Of a DNA stretch of 64,000 nucleotides, positions 1-12,133 are shown piece after piece. The translations under genes and the position numbers were made by a program. Under the pieces are notes generated by a model. That model saw nothing but the letters and a program-made list of their open reading frames with translations. It ran no database searches and was not told the origin of the DNA. This DNA comes from Impatiens glandulifera (lineage: Eukaryota > Streptophyta > Magnoliopsida > Ericales > Balsaminaceae), in the NCBI RefSeq assembly GCF_907164915.1, contig NW_025919536.1:186001-250000 (forward strand), given 5' to 3'. The number at the start of each line of letters is the position of its first letter. Positions within the stretch are counted from its first letter, which is position 1.

Positions 1-1141
1 TTGGTAAAAAAAAATAAAAATCTAATGAAACTTAGACAAAGTTTCTTTCAACAAAACGGGGGCTTCATTATGCGAAATCAACTCTCATCGAGTCAAGGGT
101 CGTCTTCTACAGAAACTGCAAAGATATTTACCGCCCATGAGTTAGAGGTAGGACCGAACTATACAACAAACCTAATATCCTCGGAGAAGCCAATTTTGGC
201 ACCATTTATAAAGGAATTCTTCCAAATAAAATAATTGTTGTTGTCAAGGTGGTGTTGAAAAATAATCAAAAGGCCACGTTGAACAATTCATCCCGACGAG
301 AAGAAGGGTCAAGTCGAAGAATTCATAAACAAGGTCATTATTTTATCACAAGTCAATCACTGACACATGGTCAAACTAATAGATGTTGTTTGGAGACCGA
401 AGTGTCCTTATTAGTTTACGAGTAAATTTTAAACGTAACTTTACACGATCACATACATCCTAAAAACGATAAGACCACTTCTCACCTCATGTCTTATTGG
501 AAAACTCGTTTGAGAATAGCCTTGGAAATTGTCAATGATATATCCTATCTACATTCGTCGGCTTCCATTCCCATCATTCATAGAGATATAAAGTTTGTAA
601 ACATCCTCTTTGATGAAAATTATGCAGCAAAAGTCTATGCTTTTAGTGCATCGAGATTGGTATACATTGATAGAACGATTTTATCGACAGTGGTGAAAGA
701 CACTCTCGGATACATAGACCGCGAGTACTAGTAAACAAGTAATTGACTGACAAGAGTGATGTGTATAGTTTTGGTGTAATTATAGAAGAATTACTCACCG
801 GTAAGAGTGTCATTCAGTTTGATTTTGATGATTTAAAGGATAAGAATTTAACAACTTATTTTCTCTCTACGTTGAAAAATAACCGATTGGCTGAAATTTT
901 AGAAGATAGCATACTCAAGCAAGAAACTTTCGATTGGGTCAAAAAAGTAGCCAATATAACAAAGATGTGTTTGATGGTGAGGAGAGATGGTCGTCCTTCA
1001 ATGAAAGAGGTGGTAATAGAGCTCAGAGGCTTGAAATTAATAGGAAAACACCCTTGCATGGAAGACAACACTAGGGAGACCGCATGTTTGATTGACACGT
1101 TGGAAACATTAAACTCATTCGCATTTGGGGAGACTAGTTAA
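1..1141 (+). pseudogene. WAK-like receptor kinase pseudogene, kinase part, 5' end off window
   Basis: Broken reading frames spell the cytoplasmic half of a wall-associated-kinase-like receptor kinase. The juxtamembrane stretch KLRQSFFQQNGG lies near 49-60. A catalytic-loop HRDIK follows at about 579, and the C-terminal lobe TDKSDVYSFGVIIEELLTGK at about 745-800. WAK kinases normally sense pectin fragments at the cell surface and signal through this Ser/Thr kinase domain. Here the frame breaks after about 230 and again near 730, and the DFG magnesium motif reads AFS, so Asp and Gly are gone. The extracellular half would lie left of the window. The sequence is matched by an inverted second copy at 1318-2580. 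Family assignment is secure from motif order; loss of function is clear. Confidence 0.85.
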
Positions 1142-2580
1142 TTCGCATTTGGGGAGACAAGCGACCGACATAGAGATGTGATACCATGATACACAAGAAT
1201 AAATAGGGTATCCAATAAGTATAGAGAAGTAATCCAAACTATTAGTTGTTAGAATTTGTCTAAGTTCCAAGTGCATATAATATTTAACACATGTTTTTTT
1301 TAATTAAAAACGACATCTGCTAAACATTGTGCACTTCAAACTGAGACAAATTCTAACAATTAAGAACCTGAATTATCTTCACGGATTTGTTGGATACTCC
1401 CTATCTATTCTTGTTTATCATGTTAGTCCATCTCTATGCCGGTCGCTTGTCTCCCCAAATGCGGATGAGTTTGATGTTTCTAACGTGTCAATCAAACATA
1501 CGGTCTCCCAGTGTTGTCTAATACAAGGGCGTTTCTTGTTAATTTCAAGCCTTCAAGCTCCATTGCCACCTCTTTCATTGAAGGACGATCCTCTCCCCTC
1601 ACCATCAAACACATCTTTGTTATATTGGCTACTTTCTTGATCCAATCAAAGATTTTTGTTTGAGTACGTTATCTTCTAAAATTTTAACCAATATGTTATC
1701 TTTCAATGCAGAGACAAAATATGTTGTTAAATTCTTATCCTTCAAATCATCGCAATCAAGCCGAAGGACGATCCTACTAGTGAGTAATTATGCTAGAATT
1801 ACACCAAAACTATACTCATCGCTCTTATCAATCAATTGACTTGATTGCAAGTACTAGGGGGTTTAGGTATATGAGAGTGTCTTGCACCACTGTCGATAAA
1901 ACCATTGTATCAATGAATACCAATCTTGATGCACAAAAATCATAGACATTGACTACATAATTTTCATCAAAGATGATGTTTTCATACTTTATATTCTATG
2001 AATGATGGGAATGGATGCCGATGAATGTAGATAGGATATAGCATTAGCAATTTCCGAGGTTATTCTCAAACGAGTTTCCCAAGAAGACATGAGGTGAGAA
2101 CTGATCTTATTATTTTTATGATGTATGTGATCGTGTAAAGTTATGTTTGAGATTTACTCGTAAACTAATAAGGGAAATTCGGTCTCTAAACAACATTCAG
2201 TAGTTTGAATATGTGTCGGTGATTGACTTGCGATAAAATAATGACCTCGTTTATGAATTCTTCGACTTGACCCTTCTTCTCACCGAGATGAATTGTTCAG
2301 CGTGACCTTTTTGCATGTTTTTTGACACCTTGACAACAAAAACTATTTTATTTGGAAGAACTTTTTTATAAACAGTGTCAAAACCGTCTTTTCCAAGGAT
2401 ATTAGTTTTGTTGTATAACTCGGTTGCTACCTCTAACTCATGGGCGGTAAATATCTTGCAAATTTCTGTAAAAGACAATACTTGACACAATGAGCATTGA
2501 TTTCGCATAATGAAGCCCCCATTTTGTTGAAAGAAACTTTGTTTGATTTTCATTAGATTTTTTTCAAATGATACACCTAA
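1..2580. repeat. Long inverted repeat made by the two WAK pseudogenes
   Basis: Left arm 1-1283 and right arm 1318-2580 are reverse complements with many substitutions and small indels, separated by only about 35 bases. Matched landmarks are the kinase 3' end (left 1128-1180, right 1425-1460), GTTAGAATTTGTCT (left about 1249) against its complement (right about 1343), and the juxtamembrane segment (left about 49, right about 2520). The left arm still matches at base 1, so the repeat extends beyond the window. A transcript across it could fold into a long hairpin; that is inference. Confidence 0.8.
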
Positions 2581-3900
2581 ATAAATACTACGAATAAGAA
2601 TATTAATCCCATCCCAATATTTGCATGCCACTCAAACATGTCTAATTAAATTTAATTTTGAAACAAATATTGTTTTCAAATGTTAATTTTAACTTATCGA
2701 GAAGAACTATAGCCACTAATGGGAAAGCCCTTGAACAACCAGTCCCACCTTTCCTGTCATTGCCATGATATCCCAAGAACACTGATGACTCCCCTTTTTA
2801 TTCTTACAGATTTCTCACAGTCATTAATCTTTAGGTCGTTGCATTCGTTAATATTTGCACAATAATAAGAACATTATAATAGGGTTAATCATTAAAAAAG
2901 TAAATTAATTGAGGTTTTGTGGGTATAATTAATTAGTTAGTACCTTAACAACCCTAACAGGGGTTCTCATTGTATTTGTCGAGGCATTTGCACATATAGT
3001 CTACCCCATTTTGAACTTCCAAACATTCTGTGTTTTGATTGCAAGTATATGTCTTAACATCCATGGTCGCCTCATCGCATGTCTTATCACTTGCAGCTCA
3101 TTCAAGCACCACCGATTTGGTCCTCCTTAGGCAACTTTTTCTTGAGATGCTTGCTTGAGAAATGGTAGACGCTTGTATCTGCAATAAAAGCGTAACCACA
3201 ATGATTAAAGCCGACCACCTTAGAATGATTGTAAAAATTGAGAACTTTATTTCTCAAAGACTGTATTTTGAGTATCGAGACTTGACAACACCCTAAATCA
3301 TCACACATTCCGTCTTGAAAGTTAGTGAGGTTGGCACAATAGGACAGTAGGACGTACAGACGGTGAAAAACGTCATGCCATTATTTTGGTTCTCCATTTG
3401 ACCATATGTATCGTATCCCAAAACTGTGAACTTGTTTTTTATAGTTGACACAACGAATGAACCTATGGTCCACCGATCATTTATTCGGATGGATTGAAGT
3501 TTCCCGGACTCATTATAACAGTCTTCTTCAATGTTGTTCATTAAAATTTTGATATGTCGATTAGAAACATTGATTTGACTGATCTGGAATGTTGGATGAG
3601 TGGTTACTTCTTCTTCAGTCCACCAATATAATTCGCCATTGTCCTTTCATGTCAAATGAAAGCTTTGACCATGGTAGGTGTCGTTAGCTAAATAACATGC
3701 TTCAGTGGTACCAAACGGGTAATGAATTGATATTTCCCCACATGTCCTGTTGTAGAACTAGCTCTCAGCAGCAACTAATTCGCAAGCAATAACTAATTCG
3801 CAATCATACAATTGTATGAAAATATGATCATTAACAATTATTTTGGTAGCTTCCTTAGCATATTTAAATGTTTCTTATAAAAGTGATTCGATGATCGATC
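1318..3900 (-). pseudogene. WAK-like receptor kinase pseudogene, near full length, opposite strand
   Basis: Read leftward from about 3770 this gives a whole decayed WAK-like gene. A galacturonan-binding extracellular region lies at about 3770-3100, with CGEISIHYPFG near the start and GCCQVSI near the end. An EGF-like Cys cluster follows at about 3080-2940. An intron-like gap and a degenerate membrane segment come next (about 2630), then the juxtamembrane KIKQSFFQQNGG and kinase pieces down to about 1440. Frames are broken many times: an in-frame stop in the extracellular domain, a shift in the EGF region, and a 2-base loss that removes the Asp of HRDIK near 2000. Exon order matches usual WAK genes (binding domain, EGF, kinase). 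Signal peptide not confidently seen. Confidence 0.85.
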
Positions 3901-3999
3901 TTTTTTTGTAACCACATAAATAAGCATGGAAAAAACTCATTAAGAAGAACGAACATACACAATAAAAATTAGGCAAGCCTTGTATCCTTCCTTCACCAC

Positions 4000-5460
4000 T
4001 GAAACCATTAGAAAACCCCTTTCGATTCCATGGAAGCTCGAAGTTCAAGAACTCAACATCGGTTTGCATGCCAGGATTCTTTTTTATAATAAAACATTGT
4101 TTTAAAAGACTTTAAATAATTTTTGACAACTTATGAAATTAATTAAAAAAAATAATTTTGAGTTCAAATTTTAATAATTTGGGGATTTGCAATAATCAAA
4201 TTATAATTTGATTTTTTAGAAATTAGTTGTTTAAATTAATCAAAACTAATTAATTTAAATATTATTTATTTGAAACAGAGCCGTCAATTAATTTTTGAAA
4301 ATCAATAAACTGACATACGTGTATAAACATGTTTTTAGTCAGAGTTTCTTTTAGTTCGTAGTTTGATGATACTCGGGAAAGATTTTTTTGATTCATCCCC
4401 TATACTCGTTTAAAACGGTCTCTACTTTATAAATTTGGTTTTTGAAAATCGGTTGTATAACGTTTTATTATAACAAATTATCCTTCCGATCCTAGACATG
4501 CGTATGTTTTAGTGTTATTTACAAAATTATAACAACAATTATTTAAATGTTGGTAGATGTTAATAATGATGACTAGAGAGGAAAATACCTGAAGAACATT
4601 AGTTTAAAAAGACATTAGGGTTTAAAAATAAATCATAAACAAGCCTTTGTTAAAACATTTTTTGTGGAAATATCTCAAAAAATTGAAATTATTTTATAAT
4701 TTTTTGGGATTTTTTGAAAATAATTTGAAGTTCTAAAATTACAAAAATAATTTTGTAATTTGAAAATGGGAACCAAACAAGCCTTAAGACCGGTGTCTTA
4801 GGTCATGGGTTCATTTTATCGGTCGGGGGATAAGAGCCCTCGGTCCTAGGTCGAAGACCCTTTAGTCCGGGTTCGGGATCCCCGGTTGGGGTGCGGGAGT
4901 CCCTCAGTTGGGGGTGCTAAGGCTTCTCGTTTAGACGCCTCAGTCCTAGGTGGAAGTCATCAGTCCTAGGTTCGGGAGATCTCGGTCGGGTGCGAGACAT
5001 TACGATTAAATTAGTGTTAAAAAAGGGTTTAGCCATAAAGAAGTCAGTTAAAGAGAGTTCTAACGTGGGGCGACAAATGGCATGCATAAAATTAGCCTAA
5101 AAGGGGGCCTGAAGTCCTAGACTTACTAGTTTCAGCTTGATAGACTAACTAATTACTTAACTGAATTGCTCATCGGTCCTAGGTTTGACTTCTCGGTCTT
5201 AGATGAAAGTCATCGGTCTTGGGTTCAGGAGTTTTCTGTCTGGTGCAAGACTCCTCAATCTTAGGTCTGACTTTTCGGTTAGATGTAAAAATCTTCGGTC
5301 GGACCTCTTGGTCCTAAATGAAGAACATCGGTCGGGCCTTTCAGTCCTCGATGAAGAACATCTGTCAGACCTCTCAGTCCTAGTTGAAAAGCTTCGGTCG
5401 GACCTGTTGGTCATATGTTAGATTTCTCAGTCCTAACCGAATATCCTCAGTTGGATCTCT
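4000..5460 (-). repeat. LTR-like dispersed repeat, copy 1
   Basis: This stretch matches 51979-52977 over about 1 kb at moderate identity. Both begin with TGAA followed by GAAAACCC, share the segment around TTTGGGGATTTG (about 4179 and 52158), and run into a region rich in CGGTCCTAGG-like motifs. A TG start and the position of the second copy at the 5' end of a gypsy element suggest an LTR of that family. No second boundary or target duplication could be fixed, so the LTR call is tentative. Confidence 0.5.
5290..5420. repeat. Short 33-bp tandem repeat around CGGTCGGACCT
   Basis: Three to four imperfect copies of a unit of about 33 bases (CGGTCGGACCTCTTGGTCCT then a GAAGAACAT tail). More diffuse CCTAGG-containing copies occupy 4790-5480. 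Because 33 is a multiple of three, the array leaves Arg/Ser-rich open frames on both strands; these are repeat artefacts, not genes. A diverged version sits at 52740-52977. Confidence 0.7.
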
Positions 5461-7510
5461 TAGTTCTTGGTCAGATTTGTCAGTCCTTAAGAGCATCAAA
5501 ATTGCAGGTTATACAATTTTGATTGAGGCTTAAATTCTTTGATCTAAGGGCCTTGGTAGCTTCACAAAACTCCCATGAACATTTAGAACATCATCCCAAA
5601 GTAGCAATCGACATGGGTGATGATTAATTCATTCAAAATAGTTTATGGCCAAATATCAAGTTTTGGGTTTTAAAGTTGTTTTGAAGTGTAAATAGCTTTC
5701 CAACAACCTCCTTGTATTTCATATACATGATTGATACCAAAATATGAACATTGATTGTTCATTTGAATCAATTCAAGAGCTCAAGATTTTCATTTATTTT
5801 ATAAATTTTGATTTTTCTCAAACATGATTGGGATGGATCAAACATGATCCAAGTAGTTGTCCAACATCATTAGAAACATGTTGGGAATCTTTTTAAGCTG
5901 TTATTTTTGAGGATTAACCCAAGAATATAAATCATGATTTTTGGATTTTTCAATTTCAAAATTGGGTTTTTGTTTTTAAGACCGATTGATCGGTTTTGGC
6001 TTTCAATAAAAAGCTCATAAATGATACTAAGATCGATTTCCAATCATTAAATTCAAGAACTAGAAAGCATACAAACTAATGAAAACTGAAATATAACAAT
6101 TTCAATTTAAAACTGTAAGCATGAATTTAAGGATGATTTAAAGCTTAACAAGTATTGGAGAACACTCCTTAGACCTTAATATAGCTTTGGGGATGCTCAG
6201 ATTCAAGCCTTAAGGCCTTACATAGAATTTCAAAAAATCCAACAAATATGAGCTTTAATGACGGATTTTTTGAAAATTTAGATTGGAAGTTGGAGACATG
6301 ATCTCTTGGCTTCAGAATTGTTGAGGGCTTCAAGTGGACTGAATCAACCAACTTTGGTATTTTGGTTGTTCTTCATCCAATTTGCCAAAATAGGCATGAT
6401 TCATGCCTATAGATGTAGGGAAATAATCACCATGGTAGGGTGATCATTTCACCATTTGAATCATCCGAAATGGTGGACTAACAGACGAGTTCTATCTTTG
6501 AAAAAACAAATATGACTTTCGTTCTTATCTTTCTGGCGTTCGCGATGAAGAAGACAGTCGTAGACGAAACTGTCTCGTTTTGGTCGTTGTTGGCGAACAT
6601 GCAGCATTCCGTCAAGGGGCGAGCGTTCCGTCTGCGTTGAGTGGCCGTTTGATGACCCACTACTTCAAGTGCGCGTCTTCTTCTGCTGTAGAGGGCAACA
6701 CGTTCTACTTCTAGCCGTTTGATGACAATCCAACGTCCATTCGATGGTCGCAGCATTGGCTATAACCATTTTTCCGAATTTCTGCTACACCCTTTTGACT
6801 TTAATTTTTATTTTAAAACACAAGGGTTTGTTTGAAATTGTTTTTCCTTTCACCCTTTTAACTTTCATTTTGATCTTTAAAATACACAAAATATTAAAAT
6901 AAACATGACAAATAATTTGTCAATTTATTTTATTTTATTTTTGGATTAAATAAATAATTTTTGGGAAATTATTTATTTTAATCGCTTGATTTTTCTAAAA
7001 TTATTGTAAGATAAAATGAGTACAACATTTATCCCAAATAATTTTATTCTTTGCTTTGACCATTTTTATTAATTAATTAGATTTTAATTATTTTTTAATT
7101 AGGTTTTGGTCTTAGGGTTAATTATTTTGATTTTATTTATACAAAAATAAATTAAAATAATTATTTTAATTTTATAATTTGGGTATGTAGATTTTTAGTG
7201 TTTATAGAGTTCCACTCTCAAATCGAGTTTTAATACAACAAACTGGTTTTTGAAAACGATGATTTGAGTATGACATCTAACATTATGGTATCTTATCTAA
7301 TTTATAATGAGGGTGTTTAGAAAGATATAACTTGTAGCATGCTGATTGTTGGACTGCCATGGTGATGATGTGTATAGTATTTCGTTGATGTGTTTCAAGC
7401 ATTGTTTTATGGATATTTCCTTGGTGATTATCCTAACAAGGATAAATCTTGAGAATAACGTTTTACAGATCTCAACAAAGTACCCATAAATTCCGGAGGA
7501 TAGAGATAAT
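5461..7510. other. AT-rich region without recognisable gene
   Basis: I see no convincing coding frame, RNA gene or mobile-element boundary. Base composition is strongly AT, with a more GC-balanced patch at 6530-6740 whose short open frames resemble nothing I know. It may be the rest of the LTR-like repeat or 3' end of the large gypsy element, because Sire-1 splits this DNA from 22162 onward. Confidence 0.5.
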
Positions 7511-7515
7511 CATAG

Positions 7516-9166
7516 TGTTAGATAAATTAGATAAATAATTAATAAGTAATTAATTATCTAAAAGTATTAACCAAGTTAATTTTTGTGCAGGATAAAGGAA
7601 ACTGGAAAGCAAAGATGTTCGGTTTTCCTTAAAAGACAAATGCAAAATTCAACAAAATCGAAACCGATATCTTCGGCTTATAAAAGACGGCGCAACCGGT
7701 TATCCGTTCGGTTATCTATCAAAGAGGCGTAACCAGTAATGAAAATCGGCTTTACCGCTCAATCAATTGACTAGTAGACTTATCGGTTATATGGTATGAA
7801 GAGGAACTGGTAATCCGACCTATAGTCTAAAGATGTCGCAAATCGGTATTATCGGATCAACTCTATGATCGATCATTTATAAGAAGCGGAACCGGTAGTG
7901 GATCGGTTCAGGAATGAAAATCGGCTTTACCACTCAACAAGCTGACCGGTAGTATCTTCGGCTTATAAAAGACGACGCAATCGGCAGTTTGTCCGGTAGT
8001 CTATCCATTATTATACGAAATCAGTAGAATGACCGATTTTTACTCCATGAAAGAGAAATCGGTAATCCGATCAGCAATTTGACCGATCAGATCCAAGAAG
8101 TAGAACCAATTTTATGCTAAGATAGCCTTATACTAAGTGCAGCCGTAAGTTTCCTATTTAGTGCTAGACAAAATAAATTCGGTAATTACAGAAGGGATCC
8201 TTCACATATCCAAACTGTATTATTGTCGTTTTAATCCAAGTCTAATGAAACCTTCTTGGGAGCAGAAGTCTGTCAAATAAATTCATACCACTATTTCGGT
8301 ATAAGTCCAACACAGTCCACTTAGAGCAGATATTTATCACATTACCCCAGATAACCAAATCATTAGAAGACAAATTTGTATGCTGATCTTCTCCTTGGAA
8401 ATCATTAATCAAATTAATTCCATGTTGACTTACTATCAAACAAGATCAGAGGATATCCCAAAGTTGTACTCTACCGATCCTCAACCAATCGGCTTCAAGA
8501 AACGAAGTACCATCAAGAAAATATATCCATTGATAGAGAAGAATATGATCGTTGTCATATTCTCTATTTAAGAGAACAGAGCTCAACCGGATGAATAACC
8601 TAGCACACAATAGCAATCATGTTGACAATCTCCACAACCGTACTTATTCATCTATTACTATTAAATCATTCAAGCTTTCAAACAGTGTGTTATAAACTCA
8701 AGTGTATTACAATATCATCTATTTTGTGTGAGTGGTGAGAATTGTAAGTTGACAGAATTTGTTTTTGTTCAACAGAGTGAACTTTATTGAGAGGTCAAAA
8801 ACGAGCAGTAAATAAGCCTCGGGTGTTCGACATAAGCATTGTAAACAGTGTGAATATTTTGAGTGAATATCCTTCTCAAAGTTTAAGAAGAAGGGGGTGA
8901 CGTAGGAGTTTTATCTCCGAAGATTCATAAATCATGTGTTGTGTTCTCCTTCTACTTTGTGTTCTCTTATTGCTGACTAAACTGTGCACTCGTTGCTTCA
9001 AGTTGAAACGGACATTTTCGTGCTTAAACTCGGTTGAAGAGTTTATGACAACTTGCTAAGTATAGAAACCGATATTAACCTCTAACAGGGTTATTATCAA
9101 CTAGTGTGTGTGTAAACGTTCACCTTAAAGAGACCCTAGTCTCCTTCGACGATCCCGATCCTAAAA
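7516..9166 (+). repeat. Sire-1 5' LTR
   Basis: Starts TGTTAGATAAATTAG and ends CCTAAAA, where the 3' copy has the canonical CCTAACA, so the terminal CA has mutated. It contains many ATCGGT/ACCGGT motifs at about 7640-8130 and a repeated module (GGCTTATAAAAGACG at about 7676 and 7963). A TATA-like CTATTTAAGAGAAC lies at 8564-8577, followed by a leader with the conserved GACGTAGGAG block near 8887-8935. The last TATA is the likely promoter; the earlier TATAAAAG pair are alternatives. Confidence 0.93.
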
Positions 9167-9168
9167 AG

Positions 9169-9180
9169 TGGTATCAAAGC
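9169..9180 (+). other. Primer binding site, tRNA-Met(i), Sire-1
   Basis: TGGTATCAAAGC two bases after the 5' LTR matches the usual plant copia primer site TGGTATCAGAGC with one change. It is where initiator tRNA-Met would prime minus-strand DNA synthesis. Confidence 0.85.
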
Positions 9181-9215
9181 AGCTAGTTTCTATACTCAAG
9201 CAACCAGACGTCAAC

Positions 9216-10195
9216 ATGGCTTACAGCGAAAAGGCTCCACTACTCGAAAGCGAAGACTTCATAGATTAGAAGTTACGCAAGCAACTGTACCTAACTACCA
9301 TAGACGATGAAATGATGTTCATCATCTCTGACAGTCCAATAACGATTGACAAGGATAGGAGCGAATGGACATCTGAGGACAGAAGAAGGAACAACCTTGA
9401 TAATTTCGGTAGAAATGCCATCTATAAAACCTTGGACAAAAACATTTTCGCCAAGATCAGAGGATTCACTACTACAAAAGAAGTGTGGGAGACAGTTATC
9501 CAGCTTCACGAAGGAAATGAGAGAAGCAAGGAAAACAAGATCATGGCGGCTACTCAAAAGTTTGAAAATATCAAGATGCGCTCTGGAGAAACAATGAAGG
9601 AATTTGTTGATCGTTTCACAAGTATTGTGAATGAACTCTCACTTCTTGAAAAGAAATACAACAACAAAGAGACAATTTTCAAAGCTCTAAGATCACTTCC
9701 TAGCGCTTGAAATATCAAAACCATGGTGATGAGAGAATCGAAATGTCTTTATTAGATGAAGTTGCGTGATGTCTTTGAAGATCCGAAAGCATATGAGTTC
9801 GAAATGAAATCAAGAAACGAAGATGAAGCTTCAGTGTCAACAACTACTAGAGCTCTGGTGACCTCCGTGGAACCGGTAGCTCCAGTACCTATCAAATCGG
9901 CTGAACAGTTCAACGATGATGCAATGGCCATGCTCTCCAGGAAGTTTAGAAAGTTCATAAAGAAGAACCAACCTACCAACTCATACAACTACAACTACTC
10001 TAATGGTAACAAAGCTAACATTCACTATTTTAATTGTGATGCATTAGGTCACTACAGATTGGAATGCCAGAAGCCACTAAGAGACGATAGAAAACCAGTT
10101 GATCAGAACCAAAGGGAGGATCACTAGTCAAACAGTCAAGGCAATGAGATTCAAAAGGCATTACTAACTGATGATGGTGGAAGCTAGTGGGCACA
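9216..10195 (+). pseudogene. gag: Sire-1 gag, broken
   Basis: The start is the ATG at 9216, shortly after the primer site, as in the gag of Sire-2. The frame has a stop at 9267 where Sire-2 has Trp, another at 9708 (again a likely Trp codon), and more near 9750. Between them the capsid helices are readable (NLDNFGRNAIYKTLDK at about 9393; KENIKMRSGETMKEF-like segment at about 9565). The C-terminal part at 9756-10127 ends in a zinc knuckle YFNCDALGHYRLEC whose first Cys is Tyr. Gag would form the virus-like particle. It runs directly into mid-integrase near 10195 because protease and the integrase N-terminus are deleted. Confidence 0.85.
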
Positions 10196-10840
10196 CAGAT
10201 TCAAAATGCATTACTTGGGTTATTTTCTTAGTTTCCAAAAATCAAGCTACCCTAAATCTGATTAAGATATTTAAAAGAGTACAAAATGAAAAATATGTAC
10301 GTGTTAGCAAAATTAGAAGTGATAGAGGTACTGAATTTAATAATAGGATTCTAACTTCATATCTTGAGGAATCTAGTATTAGACACGAGTTGTCTAGTGT
10401 TAGAACTCCTCAACAAAATGGATTAGCTGAGAGGAGAAACCGAACCCTTAAGAAAGCTGAAAGATCCATGATAGCCGATTCGGGTGTCGCTCAAAAACTC
10501 TAGGCAGAGGTTATCAATACCACATGTTATACTCAAAACCGGTTCATGATAAATAAACGTCTTAATAAAACGCCTTTTGAGGTTTACCAAAACAAGGTTC
10601 TTAATATCCGATATTTTAGGATCTTTGGCTGTAAGTGTTACATTCACAACAATGGCAAAAACTATTTGACCACTTTTGACGCTAAATCGGATGTCGGTAT
10701 CATGTTAGGATATTCTAAAGTTAGTAAAGCATATATAGTTTATAATAATAGGAGGAATCATCACATGTTGTATTTGATGAATCTATTGAAAGCAATACTT
10801 CCTCAACCATTGTTCTATCTAACAGATTGGAAAATCTGAA
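10196..10840 (+). pseudogene. Sire-1 integrase, N-terminally deleted
   Basis: The coding sequence resumes inside the integrase core (ITWVIFLVSKNQ), with the second catalytic Asp in KIRSDRGTEF and the Glu region QQNGLAERRN. The HHCC zinc domain and first catalytic Asp are absent. A TAG at 10501 replaces the Trp of QKFWAE seen in Sire-2. The downstream part (GCKCYIHNNGKNYLTTFDAK) leads toward RT. Integrase would insert the cDNA; this copy cannot. The missing piece, compared with Sire-2, is protease, GAG-pre-integrase and the start of the core. Confidence 0.85.
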
Positions 10841-12133
10841 CATTCAATCTGATAGTGAAGATGATGTTCTGGTTTACCGAAGATTCGCTTATGATCAACC
10901 GGTTGACAATGCTGAAGTTCAGCAAGATTAGGCTGCTCCACAATAGGAAGTTGATGCCTCAGAAAATGCTAAGGAAATCGGTCATCCTGACACTGATTAG
11001 TCTACCGGTCTCTCTAACCTTGATCAAATAACCGGTCGGTTAGAAAGCATTTCAGGACCAAACTTTAAATGGAACAAAAATCATCCTCCTAAGCTAATTA
11101 TAGGTAACTCCTCTACACCCATCAGAACTAAGCATCAACTGTTAGAAGAATATGCAAATTCTACATTTATTTCACAGATTGAGCCGAAAAGGGTGGATGA
11201 AGTATTGCTGAATCCCGATTGGATCCTAGAAATGCAAGAGGAACTAAACCAGTTTTAGAGAAATAAAGTATGTCATCTAGTTCTAAGACCAACTAATCAA
11301 TCTATCATTGGAACTAGATGGGTCTTTCGAATAAACTCAATGAAAACGGTTTAGTTATAAAGAACAAGGCTAGACTAGTGGCCCAAGTATACAAACAGGA
11401 AGAAGGCATTGATTTTGAAGAATCATTTTCTCATGTCACCAGACTAGAGTCCATTAGAATCTTTATAGCATTTGCTGCATTCAAAAATTTCAAAGTTTTT
11501 CAAATGGATGTCAACAGTGCCTTTCTTAACGGTGTCATAAATGAAGAGGTGTACGTTGAACAACCTCATGGTTTTAAAAATTTTGCTTTAATTAGTCATG
11601 TTTATAGATTGGACAAAGTTCTTTACGGTCTTAAACAAGCTCCTAGAGCATGGTACGATGCACTAATAAAGTTTCTATTTGATCACTATTTCACCATAGG
11701 ATATATGGATAAAACTTTATTCAAATTTGAGAAAAATGAGCACATATTACTTGTACAGATCTATGTAGATGATATCATTTTCGGTTCAACTAATCCAAAA
11801 TTGTGTGATAAATTCTCTAAAATAATGATTAACAAATTTGAAATGAGTATGATGAGAGAGTTGAGTTTCTTCTTAGGCCTTCAAGTTCGGCAGATTGAAG
11901 GAGGAACATTCATCAATCAAGCTAAATATACAAAAGAGCTACTAAAGAAATTTGGCATGGAAAGTTGTTCTGCTGCTTCAACTCCAATGAGCTCCTCGAT
12001 CAAGCTAGACAAAAATGAAGATGGTCAAAGTGTTGACATCACGACATATCGTGGAATCATCGGATCTCTTCCCTACCTAACAACAAGCCGACCGGACATC
12101 CTATTTGCGGTTGGAGTATGCGGGAGAGTTTAG
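10841..12133 (+). pseudogene. Sire-1 reverse transcriptase
   Basis: A linker with several stops (10841-11300) leads into an RT frame of 271 codons at 11318-12133. It has [19 protein letters not shown], the catalytic [12 protein letters not shown] (near 11500) and YVDDIIFGS (11762 onward), so both active-site Asp motifs are preserved. The sequence is close to the Sire-2 RT and is of Sirevirus type. The frame closes at a TAG (12131-12133) where Sire-2 has Gln. The domain would copy element RNA into DNA; the polyprotein around it is no longer open. Confidence 0.9.

Noticed and set aside
5199..5421. Arg/Ser-rich open frames on both strands
   Set aside because: They arise from a 33-base tandem repeat with no stops in two frames.
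6478..6756. 92-codon frame on the - strand in a GC-balanced patch
   Set aside because: No recognisable domain, no neighbour context and no second copy to support it.
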